Source: a virus. From it: 40,254 bases of DNA. How positions within the stretch are numbered: position 1 is the stretch's first letter; every line of letters starts with the position of its first letter. Under the pieces are notes generated by a model. That model was not told where the DNA came from. It ran no database searches and saw nothing but the letters and a program-made list of their open reading frames with translations. Both the position numbers and the translations under genes were made by a program. Of this stretch, positions 1-8,070 are shown piece after piece. The stretch covers positions 1 to 40,254 of IMG/VR virus record IMGVR_UViG_3300045996_000418, one strand, 5' to 3'.

Positions 1-115
1 CAGGCGGCTCCCGCTGGGCGCATCGATGTTGTTGCGCATGCATGACGCAACCGGGTTGAGCATTGCCAGCATGAGGATGATTGCTGATATTCCGCCGTTC
101 GTGGGGCGAGCATGA
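1..115 (+). CDS. 3' part of the HTH gene, duplicated by the linear cut
   Basis: This is the C-terminal portion of the 78-aa helix-turn-helix protein encoded complete at 40006-40242. It appears truncated here only because the circular molecule was opened inside the gene. Its TGA overlaps the ATG of the next gene (ATGA at 112-115). It is not a separate gene or a pseudogene. Confidence 0.85.
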   Translation, partial: RRLPLGASMLLRMHDATGLSIASMRMIADIPPFVGRA

Positions 116-127
116 GCCGGCCAAGTC
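1..127. repeat. terminal direct repeat, left copy (circular join)
   Basis: Identical base for base to 40128-40254. It covers the last 115 bases of the HTH gene at 40006-40242 and the first bases of the gene at 112. A gene chain continues through it, so the two copies represent one locus in a closed circle of about 40,127 bp. A repeat of exactly 127 bases is most simply an assembler k-mer overlap, not a packaged terminal redundancy. Confidence 0.93.
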
Positions 128-435
128 CAACATTCGAGTCCGCGCTGGCAGAAGTATCTCGCGCAACGCAAGCGCAGCCCGGAATTAAATATGTGGGGAT
201 GATCCAGGCATGCATGGAGGCGCTCGAATGCAGTCGATCGATCGCATGCAGAGCGATTACAACATTGCGCGAAACTGGTGAGATTTACGTATCAGGCCGC
301 GGCTACTACTGGATTGGCTCTGGGCATGAGCCAGACGACAGGGTGCGGCGGACAGTGCGGGCTGCGGATGTTCAGCGGGTAGGCGGCGTGCGGCTATCGC
401 CTATCGAGTGGTCAGTTCGACAAATGGGAGGGTGA
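112..435 (+). CDS. small winged-helix-like early protein (107 aa)
   Basis: Translationally coupled by an ATGA overlap to the HTH gene at the circular join. Residues about 20-70 alternate predicted helices and end in a basic, Gly/Tyr-rich hairpin (ISGRGYYWIG-like, seen as VSGRGYYWIG), which resembles the wing of a winged-helix fold. No named family is recognised. As part of the rightward early operon just upstream of the late control region it may be regulatory; this is inferred from position and shape only. Confidence 0.75.
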   Translation: MSRPSPTFESALAEVSRATQAQPGIKYVGMIQACMEALECSRSIACRAITTLRETGEIYVSGRGYYWIGSGHEPDDRVRRTVRAADVQRVGGVRLSPIEWSVRQMGG

Positions 436-436
436 G

Positions 437-664
437 ATGGCAGACGTACTTGAGTTCAATGGGGTAACGCGGCTAAAGCTCGACCCGCAACGCGTACTCA
501 GCAAAGCGCTAGAGGCCGGCCTTTCCTCCGCTATCGTGATTGGCTATGACGCGGATGGGAAATTCTACTTCGGCAGCACTGACTCGGACGGCCCGTCTGT
601 GTTGTGGGATTTGGAGAAAGCCAAGCAGATGCTGCTCAGCATTGTCGACGAGGAGGGCGAGTGA
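437..664 (+). CDS. hypothetical early protein (75 aa)
   Basis: Preceded by a clear GGGAGG ribosome binding site and starting two bases after the previous stop. The protein is compact, acidic at its C-terminus, with alternating strands and helices (SSAIVIGYDADGKFYFGSTD). No family recognised. Its final A is shared with the ATG of the next gene (TGATG), so it is cotranscribed and coupled. Confidence 0.78.
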   Translation: MADVLEFNGVTRLKLDPQRVLSKALEAGLSSAIVIGYDADGKFYFGSTDSDGPSVLWDLEKAKQMLLSIVDEEGE

Positions 665-804
665 TGTGGAGACGCTTTGCTTATTACGGCGCCGCCGTGG
701 TCATGGCGATAACGCTCGGCGCGAATGGGTTTGGCATAAACACAGGTGGCTATTGGTTGGTCATGGGTTGTTTGGCTGTGATGCTGGTGACGTTTAGGTC
801 ATGA
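664..804 (+). CDS. small membrane protein (46 aa)
   Basis: Start shares one base with the preceding TGA. The protein has a short basic N-terminus (MWRR) and two hydrophobic stretches, about residues 6-20 and 29-43, joined by a Gly/Asn-rich loop, consistent with a two-span inner-membrane protein. The stop overlaps the next ATG (ATGA). Function unknown; a role in superinfection control or as a lysis accessory is conceivable but not shown. Confidence 0.72.
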   Translation: MWRRFAYYGAAVVMAITLGANGFGINTGGYWLVMGCLAVMLVTFRS

Positions 805-1013
805 CTAAATCTCTAGAAGCCGAGAACTACGCCGCCCATTTTGCCGGGGCGAGGTTGACTGTACAAAAAACCAATGCCGTCGAGGCGAAATATTACGGCC
901 GAGGCGGCGACCCAGCCAATCATGTTGAGTTTCCGAGTGAGATTGAGAGGCGGCGAAAAATCAAAGAAGCGCGGCAGTTGAAAAAATCGCAGTATCGTAA
1001 AAAGGGGAAATGA
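801..1013 (+). CDS. small basic hypothetical protein (70 aa)
   Basis: Coupled to both neighbours by ATGA overlaps. The C-terminal third is very lysine/arginine-rich (ERRRKIKEARQLKKSQYRKK), suggesting contact with nucleic acid. No family recognised. It lies directly before the candidate late antiterminator. Confidence 0.74.
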   Translation: MTKSLEAENYAAHFAGARLTVQKTNAVEAKYYGRGGDPANHVEFPSEIERRRKIKEARQLKKSQYRKKGK

Positions 1014-1411
1014 TGCTCAAACGAGTGCGGAAAGAGGATGTGAAGAATGATTCGTTCCGGATGCTTGACCCGCTTGAATATTGCCTATCCTGCTGGACAA
1101 CGGCAATGCATAACGACCCTGACCGCGATGTCGGCATGCAGACAATGCGCCTCCCGGCGGGCGAATCGGATGCATACGGGCGCGACCCGAACGAGGCTGA
1201 CCTTGCGCGCGAGATCGAGATCGGAACCGCAACGGGCGCAATGATCGACAGCCTGCCGAGAATACAGTGGTGGGCAATCCGCAGGCTGCGCGGGTTGACA
1301 AATGTGTGGGATTTCCCCAATGCCGATCTATTAGCAGTTGGCCCGCAGGCTCAGGCGGCGCTAACCGAAAAGCTGCGCCGCAATGTTGTTACGCGAGTAT
1401 TTTTTCTATGA
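1010..1411 (+). CDS. candidate Q-type late antiterminator (133 aa)
   Basis: It starts at the ATG of an ATGA overlap; a second ATG follows immediately. It is the last gene of the rightward early operon and lies directly upstream of a strong promoter that is followed at once by an intrinsic terminator, the position and layout of Q in lambdoid phages. The sequence carries a Cys-x2-Cys pair (residues 25-28), an acidic middle and a conserved-looking C-terminus (VWDFPNADLL, then a basic helix). I recall similar proteins at this place in betaproteobacterial phages but cannot name the family. The antiterminator role is inferred from position only. Confidence 0.6.
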   Translation: MMLKRVRKEDVKNDSFRMLDPLEYCLSCWTTAMHNDPDRDVGMQTMRLPAGESDAYGRDPNEADLAREIEIGTATGAMIDSLPRIQWWAIRRLRGLTNVWDFPNADLLAVGPQAQAALTEKLRRNVVTRVFFL

Positions 1412-1427
1412 TTTCCTCAAATAATCA

Positions 1428-1456
1428 TTGCGATCAGGAATTTTGTTTGATATATT
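1428..1456 (+). promoter_or_regulatory. late promoter (PR'-like)
   Basis: TTGCGA at 1428-1433, a 17-base spacer, then TATATT at 1451-1456. Transcription would start near 1463. A terminator lies only about 35 bases downstream, as at lambda PR'-tR', where Q modifies RNA polymerase at the promoter so that it ignores the terminator. Confidence 0.65.
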
Positions 1457-1496
1457 GCAAAGCGAAGGGTGATTTTTCACGCCCATAGCAAACGTA

Positions 1497-1520
1497 AGCC
1501 GGCCACTGAGCCGGCTTTTT
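1497..1520 (+). terminator. intrinsic terminator just after the late promoter (tR'-like)
   Basis: A perfect 7-bp stem AGCCGGC/GCCGGCT with a 6-base loop is followed by five T. It would stop late transcription within about 60 bases of its start unless antiterminated. Confidence 0.8.
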
Positions 1521-1548
1521 GCATTGTGTTTATGCGCCAGGCTCATAA

Positions 1549-1593
1549 AAGCGCATAACCGGCGCATAACGGAGGCGCATAACGGAGGCTCAT
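1549..1593 (+). repeat. tandem 13-bp repeats before the packaging genes
   Basis: Two exact copies of GGCGCATAACGGA (1561-1573 and 1574-1586) are preceded by a partial copy (AGCGCATAACC, about 1550-1560) and followed by GGCTCAT. The last units also provide the GGAGG of the next gene. Phased repeats a few hundred bases upstream of terS could be small-terminase binding sites (cosB- or pac-like); this is inference. Confidence 0.7.
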
Positions 1594-1758
1594 ATGCAGC
1601 AACCGACCAAGCACGACGAACGCGAGCTGATGCAAGAGCTACAGCGCAAACGCGAGACGCCAGAGCATCGCGACCCACAATGGGCTCATGACTTCTGGCG
1701 GCGTGAGGATAACGACCGGATCAGGCGACAGCTTGGATTCGGCCTCATCCAGCATTAA
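1594..1758 (+). CDS. small charged hypothetical protein (54 aa)
   Basis: ATG at 1594 has a GGAGG site 5 bases upstream. The 54-aa product is almost wholly charged helix (many Arg, Glu, Asp, Gln; one FWRRED stretch). It lies between two intrinsic terminators at the head of the late operon, before the terminase genes. No family recognised. Confidence 0.68.
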   Translation: MQQPTKHDERELMQELQRKRETPEHRDPQWAHDFWRREDNDRIRRQLGFGLIQH

Positions 1759-1786
1759 CCCAAATCTCCTCCCCTTCACGGGATTC

Positions 1787-1817
1787 GCCCGCACTGGTAA
1801 CGGTAGCGGGCTTTTTT
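1787..1817 (+). terminator. intrinsic terminator
   Basis: Stem GCCCGC/GCGGGC with a 13-base loop, followed by six T at 1812-1817. It separates the 54-aa gene from the next small gene. Confidence 0.75.
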
Positions 1818-1828
1818 ATTTATAGGCC

Positions 1829-2059
1829 ATGACTAACTGCTTGCTCTACGCGCTCTCGCTATACATGCGCAGAGCAAGCAAGGGCCGCCCAGGATACATA
1901 GCAGTACGCCGCAGCAGGTTCGGCAGATTCCCCCATTTCATCTACATCGAGCAGCGCAGGACAATCAGGATGATCAGCTATGTGCCGATTGATCCGAGGC
2001 GCAAGACGTGCCCGCCGCCGTTGTTTCGCGGGCGGGTTAGGTGGGGCGATGGGCAATAG
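1829..2059 (+). CDS. small conserved late phage protein (76 aa)
   Basis: Basic 76-aa protein resembling a recurrent phage family I recall upstream of terminase: N-terminal Tyr/Leu/Arg helix, RRSRFGRFPHF motif, VPIDP, then a C-terminal PPLFRGRVRWGD. The ribosome binding site is weak (AGG). No function is known to me. The pattern of conserved aromatic and basic residues makes it a real gene despite its size. Confidence 0.66.
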   Translation: MTNCLLYALSLYMRRASKGRPGYIAVRRSRFGRFPHFIYIEQRRTIRMISYVPIDPRRKTCPPPLFRGRVRWGDGQ

Positions 2060-2085
2060 CGACAATCACAACAAAGGTGTCTGAT

Positions 2086-2424
2086 ATGTCTGAAAACAGA
2101 CGGAAAGCAGACAGCCCTAAGCGCAAGGCACCCAAGACCGCATTCGCTAAGGGCGTGTCTGGAAATCCTGGCGGCCGACCGCCGAAGACAGAAGAGCAGC
2201 GCACGCTTGAGGCGATGTGCCGCGAGAAGACGCAGGAGGCGCTGGATGTGCTGCTGCAGATCATGTCCACTGGCGAGAACGAGCGCAACAAGATCACTGC
2301 AGCAATGGCGATCATCGAGCGGGGGCATGGCAAGGCGGTGCAGCCGACGACCGTTGGCAACCCGGACGGCTCGCCTCTCGATATGAACCTGAAAGTGAGT
2401 TTCATCAAGCCCGATGCAGGTTGA
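2086..2424 (+). CDS. terS: terminase small subunit (112 aa)
   Basis: The N-terminus carries a basic stretch and the FAKGVSGNPGGRPP motif found in DUF5681-type small terminase and DNA-binding proteins, followed by helices. It would recognise the packaging site and load the large subunit. ATG at 2086 is preferred over upstream starts because AAGG lies at suitable spacing and the homology begins there. It overlaps terL by 11 bases, the normal terminase pair arrangement. The tandem repeats at 1549-1593 are candidate binding sites. Confidence 0.82.
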   Translation: MSENRRKADSPKRKAPKTAFAKGVSGNPGGRPPKTEEQRTLEAMCREKTQEALDVLLQIMSTGENERNKITAAMAIIERGHGKAVQPTTVGNPDGSPLDMNLKVSFIKPDAG

Positions 2425-3679
2425 ATTTCCCGACAAGCTGCGCTTCCTGTTTGAGCCGGCCCGCTACAAGGTGGCGCATGGCGGCAGGGGGAGCGGCAAG
2501 AGTTGGGGATTTGCCCGTGCCTTGCTGCTTCAGGGCGCCTCTGAGCCGCTTCGCATCCTCTGCACGCGCGAAGTGCAGAAGTCGATCAAGGATTCCGTTC
2601 ACAAGCTCCTGAGCGACCAGATACAGGCGTTGGGCTTGGGCTGGTTCTATCAGGTGCTGGAAAACGAGATTCGCGGCAAGAACGGCACCGAGATTACATT
2701 TGCCGGCTTGGCGACGCACACCATTGAGTCGATCAAGTCGTATGAAGGCGTGGATCGGGTCTGGATCGAAGAAGGTCAGGTTGTCCGCAAACGCTCCTGG
2801 GATGTGCTGATTCCCACCATCAGGAAGCCGGGCAGCGAAATTTGGTGTACCTACAATCCTGAGTTGGAAACTGATGCCACGCATCAACGTTTTGTGGTCA
2901 ACCCGCCGCCTGATGCGGTGGTGATGCAAATGAACTATGTTGACAATCCCTGGTTCCCTGCGGAGCTGGAGGCCGAGCGCAAGCACAGCCAGCTAGTCAA
3001 CCCGAAAGACTACGACTGGATATGGGAAGGCAAGTGCAAACCCGCTGTTGCTGGCGCCATCTACTACGATGAAGTAGCGAAGGCCGAAGCAGAGCAGCGC
3101 ATCTGCAATGTGCCGTATGACCCGATGCTGAAAGTGCATGTCGTCTTCGACCTGGGATGGAACGACGCGATGGCAATCAGCCTGGTGCAAAAGCATACGT
3201 CAGAGATTCGGGTGATCGAGTACATCGAGCAGTCGCACAAGACGCTGGATTACTACAGCAACCTGCTGCAAGAGCGCAAATATCGCTGGGGAACGCTGTA
3301 TCTGCCGCATGACGGCCGGCACAAGGATTACAAGACCGGCAAGAGCGCGGAAGAAATTATGAAGGCGCTGGGCTGGACGGTTGCTATTACGCCGAACATG
3401 AGCATCGAGGACGGTTTGCGCATGACGCGCATGACGTTCGGGCGCATGTATTTCGACAAGACGAAGACGGAACGGCTGATCCAGTGCGCCAAGCGTTACC
3501 GGCGCAGCATTAACCAGCAGACGAATGAGCCAGGCGCGCCGCTCCACGACGAGTGGAGTCATGGCGCCGACAACCTGCGCTATATCGCGGTAAATGCTGA
3601 AGACATGACAAACGAGGACTACGGAAACATCCGCCCACTCGAACAGCACGAACCAGACGCAGATGGATTCTTTTTCTAA
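2414..3679 (+). CDS. terL: terminase large subunit (421 aa)
   Basis: Packaging motor ATPase and nuclease of the PBSX/Terminase_3 type. Walker A is GGRGSGKS at residues 23-30, Walker B with catalytic Glu is DRVWIEE (about 114-120), and the coupling motif WCTYNPE is at about 144-150. The RNase H-like nuclease begins at VVFDLGWND (Asp246) and has later acidic positions in LPHDG and DEWSHGADN. Length is normal for the family. It would pump DNA into proheads through the portal encoded next and cut the concatemer. The enzyme class is certain; headful versus cos packaging cannot be decided here. Confidence 0.96.
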   Translation: MQVEFPDKLRFLFEPARYKVAHGGRGSGKSWGFARALLLQGASEPLRILCTREVQKSIKDSVHKLLSDQIQALGLGWFYQVLENEIRGKNGTEITFAGLATHTIESIKSYEGVDRVWIEEGQVVRKRSWDVLIPTIRKPGSEIWCTYNPELETDATHQRFVVNPPPDAVVMQMNYVDNPWFPAELEAERKHSQLVNPKDYDWIWEGKCKPAVAGAIYYDEVAKAEAEQRICNVPYDPMLKVHVVFDLGWNDAMAISLVQKHTSEIRVIEYIEQSHKTLDYYSNLLQERKYRWGTLYLPHDGRHKDYKTGKSAEEIMKALGWTVAITPNMSIEDGLRMTRMTFGRMYFDKTKTERLIQCAKRYRRSINQQTNEPGAPLHDEWSHGADNLRYIAVNAEDMTNEDYGNIRPLEQHEPDADGFFF

Positions 3680-3688
3680 GAAAGCACA

Positions 3689-5821
3689 ATGACAGACTCG
3701 ATCCCCACCAGCACCGCACTGGCGCAGATACTAGAGTCGCGCCTGATCGAGTGGGAGCGCGCTCGCAAGCCGCAAGAGTTGAAGTTGTTGGAGTGCTATC
3801 AGGATGTGATGCGCATTCCGCGTGACGATGACACGAGCGGCACCGGGGCAGCCAGGGCGCGCAAGGCAAAATCGTTGTTCATTGGATCGACCCGGAACAA
3901 GGTGCGCTCTGCGTCCGCGAAGATCAATGATGCGCTGTTCGGGAATGGTCAAATGCCGTTCGATACCGAGCCGACGAACGAAGAGTTGAAAGAGTTTGCG
4001 GATGTCGTGGAAGACATCATTACTGACCAGATGGAGCGCGGCAAGTACAAGGAAATGCTCTCGACTGGCGTCGATGTTCTGACGACATACGGCACGGGTT
4101 TTGTCTTCGGCCCCTTCGTGCGCCGCGAGACACTGACCGAAACAGCGCCGGACGGCATGGGCGGAATCCAAGAGCAGAAGTACGAGTTTGATTTGCCGTA
4201 CTACGAGCTCGCGAACACGCTGGACGTTGTGCCTGATCCCGAAGCGCGGGACATCAAGCGCGGGCTCGGCGTTTTCTGGGTAACCATGGAAAGCCCGCAC
4301 ACAGTCGCAGCGTGGAGGGCGGATAGGAACTACAAGAACATCGACCAGGCGCTGATCGGCGCGTCGGATAACGGCAATGAAACCGGCTCTGAGATGGCGA
4401 GTCAGTTGCGAGGCAATGTCGAGTTCTGGCACAACAACAACCGGATAAAGGTAGCGCGGTACTTCGGCAAGGTCAGCAAGCAATCGCTGAAGGAGCATTT
4501 GTATCCGGAGGCCGACGACACAAGCGGCGAGCTGGTAGACGTGATCGCCATCATGGCTGGCGGCGTAGTCGTCAAGATTGACGAAATGCCATATGCGAAC
4601 AAGTGTCCTTCATATCGCTGTGTTTATGAGTCGGTCGCAAATGAGATTTGGGGCGTCGGCGTTGCCGAAAATAACGCGCCCCACCAAAAGACGGTTAATG
4701 CTGCTTTCCGTTTGTTCATGGAAGGCAAGGGCATGGCTCTGCTTGGCACCAAGTCTGTTGACCGGTCCAAGTTTCTGCCAAGTGAGGACTTCAAAAAGTA
4801 CCCCGGGAAGGTGTATCAGTTCAAGCCTGGACTGTCGCCCGATGAGCGCAAGACCGCTGTAATCGAGCACGTCGAGCCCGACATTACGGATGGCTGGAAA
4901 GACGTCATCGCCATGTCTGAGCAATTCAGCGACGACGACACGGCGATTACAAAGTACACGCAAGGCGACGACTCGCGCAATCTGAACAAGACCGCCAGCG
5001 GGATCAGCATGATTATGTCGGCCGCATCACTCCCGACGAAGAAGGTTATCCAGAATATTGACTCAATGTGGATCGAGCCGACCGTCGAGGGCTATATCGA
5101 GTGGAATTTGAAATATCTCGATCCCGAAACAGTATTCAAGATTCACGGCCAGAAGCACGCGGAAGCGTGGGCGCGCATCAAGCAGTTCGGCAAAACGTCG
5201 TTCATGACGTGGAAGGCCACTGGAACTGCGTCGTTTATGGCCAAGGAGGTGTTGGTTAATAAGATCCGCGCCTTTGCCGAATTCGCCATGGGCAATCCGG
5301 TGACTGCGCCACTGGTTGACGCCCGCGAGCTGCTGGAGCAGACCTGGAGCGCGATGGAGATCGGCAAGGAAAGCCCGGTTGTCAAGGACGAGGACGGGCA
5401 AGCCGCGTTGCCGCCGCAAGTCAAGCAGCAAATGGAGCAGATGAGCCAAGAGAAACAGATGCTGGAGCAATCCCTGCAAGAGCTTGGCGAGAAGTATAAC
5501 GAGCTAAACGGCGCCCGCGACGTTGATATGGACAAGCTCAAGATTGACGCATACAAGGCGCAGACCGAGCGACTGAAGCTGCTGACCCCATTCCTTACGC
5601 CGCAAGCCGCCATGCAACTAGCCGCGGAGATCGGCATCGACATCACACAAAGCCCGGACATTACGCCGAACGAGAAGTCAATGACGGCAGCAGAAACTGA
5701 GCCTACGCAGGAAGAAATTCCGCCCGAGATGATCGAGGAAGCGCCGCCAGAAATGATGCAGCCAGAACAAGAGCCTCCTAGCGAGGCTTTTTTTACGACT
5801 GAGCAACCGAATCAACTATGA
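3689..5821 (+). CDS. portal protein (710 aa)
   Basis: Located immediately after terL with a 9-base gap. The length and order match the long portal proteins of P22-like and N4-gp56-capsid podoviruses. The N-terminus is helical and charged, the middle has the mixed core typical of portals, residues about 560-640 are a Gln/Glu/Lys-rich coiled coil, and the tail is acidic and Pro/Glu-rich. It would form the dodecameric DNA channel and motor dock. The extreme 3' end contains an intrinsic terminator hairpin (5772-5794), and its stop overlaps the next ATG (ATGA). Confidence 0.88.
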   Translation: MTDSIPTSTALAQILESRLIEWERARKPQELKLLECYQDVMRIPRDDDTSGTGAARARKAKSLFIGSTRNKVRSASAKINDALFGNGQMPFDTEPTNEELKEFADVVEDIITDQMERGKYKEMLSTGVDVLTTYGTGFVFGPFVRRETLTETAPDGMGGIQEQKYEFDLPYYELANTLDVVPDPEARDIKRGLGVFWVTMESPHTVAAWRADRNYKNIDQALIGASDNGNETGSEMASQLRGNVEFWHNNNRIKVARYFGKVSKQSLKEHLYPEADDTSGELVDVIAIMAGGVVVKIDEMPYANKCPSYRCVYESVANEIWGVGVAENNAPHQKTVNAAFRLFMEGKGMALLGTKSVDRSKFLPSEDFKKYPGKVYQFKPGLSPDERKTAVIEHVEPDITDGWKDVIAMSEQFSDDDTAITKYTQGDDSRNLNKTASGISMIMSAASLPTKKVIQNIDSMWIEPTVEGYIEWNLKYLDPETVFKIHGQKHAEAWARIKQFGKTSFMTWKATGTASFMAKEVLVNKIRAFAEFAMGNPVTAPLVDARELLEQTWSAMEIGKESPVVKDEDGQAALPPQVKQQMEQMSQEKQMLEQSLQELGEKYNELNGARDVDMDKLKIDAYKAQTERLKLLTPFLTPQAAMQLAAEIGIDITQSPDITPNEKSMTAAETEPTQEEIPPEMIEEAPPEMMQPEQEPPSEAFFTTEQPNQL
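5772..5794 (+). terminator. intrinsic terminator inside the 3' end of the portal gene
   Basis: Stem AGCCTC/GAGGCT (6 bp, 5-base loop) followed by seven T, all within the last portal codons. It lies just before the SGNH tail gene, which is bracketed by a second such structure at 8111-8137. Confidence 0.72.
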
Positions 5822-8070
5822 ATATATTGAGCGCCGGCAACATGCAACTTGTTGCCCTATCCGCGAATGACAGCCTTAATCTGCAGACGCGCGGCACGGT
5901 GACCGTCGAGGCAGTCTCTGGATTGGGTATCGCAGCAGGCGTAATAGGCACATATACCAGCGGATCGAGAACACTCGGCCCATATGCTGCTGGCGTTATC
6001 AAGATCACCGCAGGAATGGCGGATGTTATATTTGGCGTGACCGATGGTGACGATGCCGGAACGATCGCGCGCTTTGCCATTGATTCTGCTGGCGGCGTGG
6101 CCGGCTTGGCTGCGCCAGATGGCGCGCTCATTACGCTTGGCGGAAGTTCCGGCTCCGGTTCGGGTTCCGGTGTCGATGCAGAAGATGTCGGGTTCGATAT
6201 TGTCTTGTGCGCTGGCCAATCGCAGATGGAGGGAAACCCAACATCTGATCCGTTGATCGATGTCGGAGACTCGCGCATGTATCAGTTCGCCAGTTATAAC
6301 GGCGATGCGGCCACATACAGAAAAATATTGTCGGGCGCGGATCCACTGTACATGACGAGCGGTCTGCGAACTGGAAAAGTCGGCCTGGCCACCTGGTTCG
6401 GAAAAGCCTACCTTTCCACAATCCCTACAAATCGCAAACTACTCCTAATCCCTGTCGCCGTTGGCTCAACCGGGCTGGTGGGTAGCTCATGGGAGTCAGG
6501 CAATCCAGGGGGATCTCTTTATGAGTCAGCAATCACACAAGCAAACCTAGCAATCGCAGCTGCGCAAGCGTGGTATCCCAGCAGCCGATTCGTCGGCACG
6601 ATCTGGGCGCAAGGAGAAGCCGACGCATTGGCAGGTATTTCCCAGGCCGTCTACGCTGCAGCCCTCAAAGATGTGATTGCTGGATGGCGTTCACGCATCA
6701 CCGATGCTGCCGATTCCTGGTTCGTAATTAGCGGCATGGTGCCCGAATACATCGCGGCGAACTCAGCCTCTTACACGCCGATCAGCCTCGCACACCAACA
6801 GGTAGCAGAAGAGACAGATCGTTGTGGTTATGTAGCGGGAGCAACAGGATACGCGGTCGGCGTCCACTATTCCGCGCCGGGCGTGCGCGTAATGGGATCT
6901 CGGATGGGATTGGCTGTCTATGCGGCAAGTACGTACAGCGCAACGCCTACAGTCCCCGAAGTGGCAACAGCCATCACAATGAGCGGCCCGTCTTCTGGCG
7001 TTGCATCTGAGGCGTCCTCGAACTTCGCGATTGGCGTTAGTCCCGTCGGCGGTACGCTATCTGGCACCGTCACCGTCACTCCATCAGATGGCGCAGCGGG
7101 CGGCACTTTCTCCCCGACCAGCCTGGCCTTGACCACAGCATCCCCGAGCGGCACGTTCACCTACACCCCCGCAACAGAGGGTGCAAAGACAATCAGCGTT
7201 ACCAATAGCGGCGGCTTGTCTAACCCATCCAACATCACTTACACCGCCAGCGCATCGGCCACTGTGCCAGGTGCCCCAACAATCGGCACAGCGACGGCGG
7301 GCGATACAACCGCAAGCGTTGCGTTCACGGCGCCGGCGAGCGACGGCGGCAGTGCAATCACCGGCTACACCGCCACGTCTACGCCAGGCGGCCTGACCGG
7401 CACAGGGACATCGAGCCCGGTCAGCGTGAGCGGCTTGACGAATGGCGTTGCCTACGCGTTCACTGTCCGCGCCACCAACGGGGTCGGTAATTCCGCGGAA
7501 TCCGCAGCCTCGAACAGCGTTACTCCGGCGGCAATCACTGCGACCTATGCCACGCTGAACCCGGCTGACAAGAACGCAGCCATGACGCTATCGAACGGCG
7601 ACCTGACCGCGACGGCTCAGGCTGGAAACGCCGCGTGGCAGGGTGTTCGAGCAACGGCAAGCATTACGGGCAAGAAGTATTGGGAAATCACGCTGAACCA
7701 AGTAAGTGCCAGCGGAATGATGCTCGGCGTCGGCAATGCGAGCGCGACGCTCAGCAATTTTGCCGGCTTCGATAACAACGGCTGGGGCTACTATCAGACC
7801 GGCTCGAAATTCCACACTTCGAGCGGCGCGTACGGCGCAAGCTATACCGCCGGCGACGTGATCGGCGTAGCGATGGATATGGATACGGGATCGCTGACGT
7901 TCTACAAGAACGGCGTATCGCAGGGCGTGGCCTATACCGGCGTCACCGGGACGATCTACCCGTTGTTCACGTTTAAGGGCGGCACACCGCCGGGGGCTGT
8001 CACTGTCAATTTTGGGGCGTCGGCATTTGCCTATACGCCACCCACCGGCCACGCCGGACTGACGTCATGA
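5818..8070 (+). CDS. tail/adhesin protein: SGNH esterase-like, Ig, Fn3 and SPRY domains (750 aa)
   Basis: Modular protein. Residues 1-105 form a beta-rich head, then a Gly/Ser linker (108-118). About 125-370 is an SGNH/sialate O-acetylesterase-like domain, with AGQSQMEG (Ser135), WAQGEAD and a GVHYS histidine motif. About 385-485 is Ig-like, 487-572 fibronectin III (PGAPTIGTATAGDTTASVAF) and 580-745 a SPRY/lectin-like domain (YWEI at its start). It probably binds and deacetylates host glycans. The Asp usually three residues before the catalytic His is Val here, so activity is uncertain. Its place between portal and scaffold, flanked by two terminators, suggests an inserted cassette. Confidence 0.82.
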   Translation: MNILSAGNMQLVALSANDSLNLQTRGTVTVEAVSGLGIAAGVIGTYTSGSRTLGPYAAGVIKITAGMADVIFGVTDGDDAGTIARFAIDSAGGVAGLAAPDGALITLGGSSGSGSGSGVDAEDVGFDIVLCAGQSQMEGNPTSDPLIDVGDSRMYQFASYNGDAATYRKILSGADPLYMTSGLRTGKVGLATWFGKAYLSTIPTNRKLLLIPVAVGSTGLVGSSWESGNPGGSLYESAITQANLAIAAAQAWYPSSRFVGTIWAQGEADALAGISQAVYAAALKDVIAGWRSRITDAADSWFVISGMVPEYIAANSASYTPISLAHQQVAEETDRCGYVAGATGYAVGVHYSAPGVRVMGSRMGLAVYAASTYSATPTVPEVATAITMSGPSSGVASEASSNFAIGVSPVGGTLSGTVTVTPSDGAAGGTFSPTSLALTTASPSGTFTYTPATEGAKTISVTNSGGLSNPSNITYTASASATVPGAPTIGTATAGDTTASVAFTAPASDGGSAITGYTATSTPGGLTGTGTSSPVSVSGLTNGVAYAFTVRATNGVGNSAESAASNSVTPAAITATYATLNPADKNAAMTLSNGDLTATAQAGNAAWQGVRATASITGKKYWEITLNQVSASGMMLGVGNASATLSNFAGFDNNGWGYYQTGSKFHTSSGAYGASYTAGDVIGVAMDMDTGSLTFYKNGVSQGVAYTGVTGTIYPLFTFKGGTPPGAVTVNFGASAFAYTPPTGHAGLTS

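Noticed and set aside
1-127. 127-bp direct terminal repeat as a packaged redundancy
   Set aside because: Exactly 127 bases is a common assembler k-mer; the repeat cuts a gene at no special place and early genes are coupled through it. Circular closure is simpler.
961-1320. 119-aa minus-strand frame at the end of the early region
   Set aside because: Opposite two coupled plus-strand genes; no start signal or recognisable fold.
3731-4498. 255-aa minus-strand frame opposite the portal gene
   Set aside because: Composition is Leu/Arg/His-rich as in antisense shadows; no start signal.
5818-8070. Diversity-generating retroelement target
   Set aside because: The tail protein looked like a possible variable receptor binder, but there is no reverse transcriptase gene or template/variable repeat pair in the genome.
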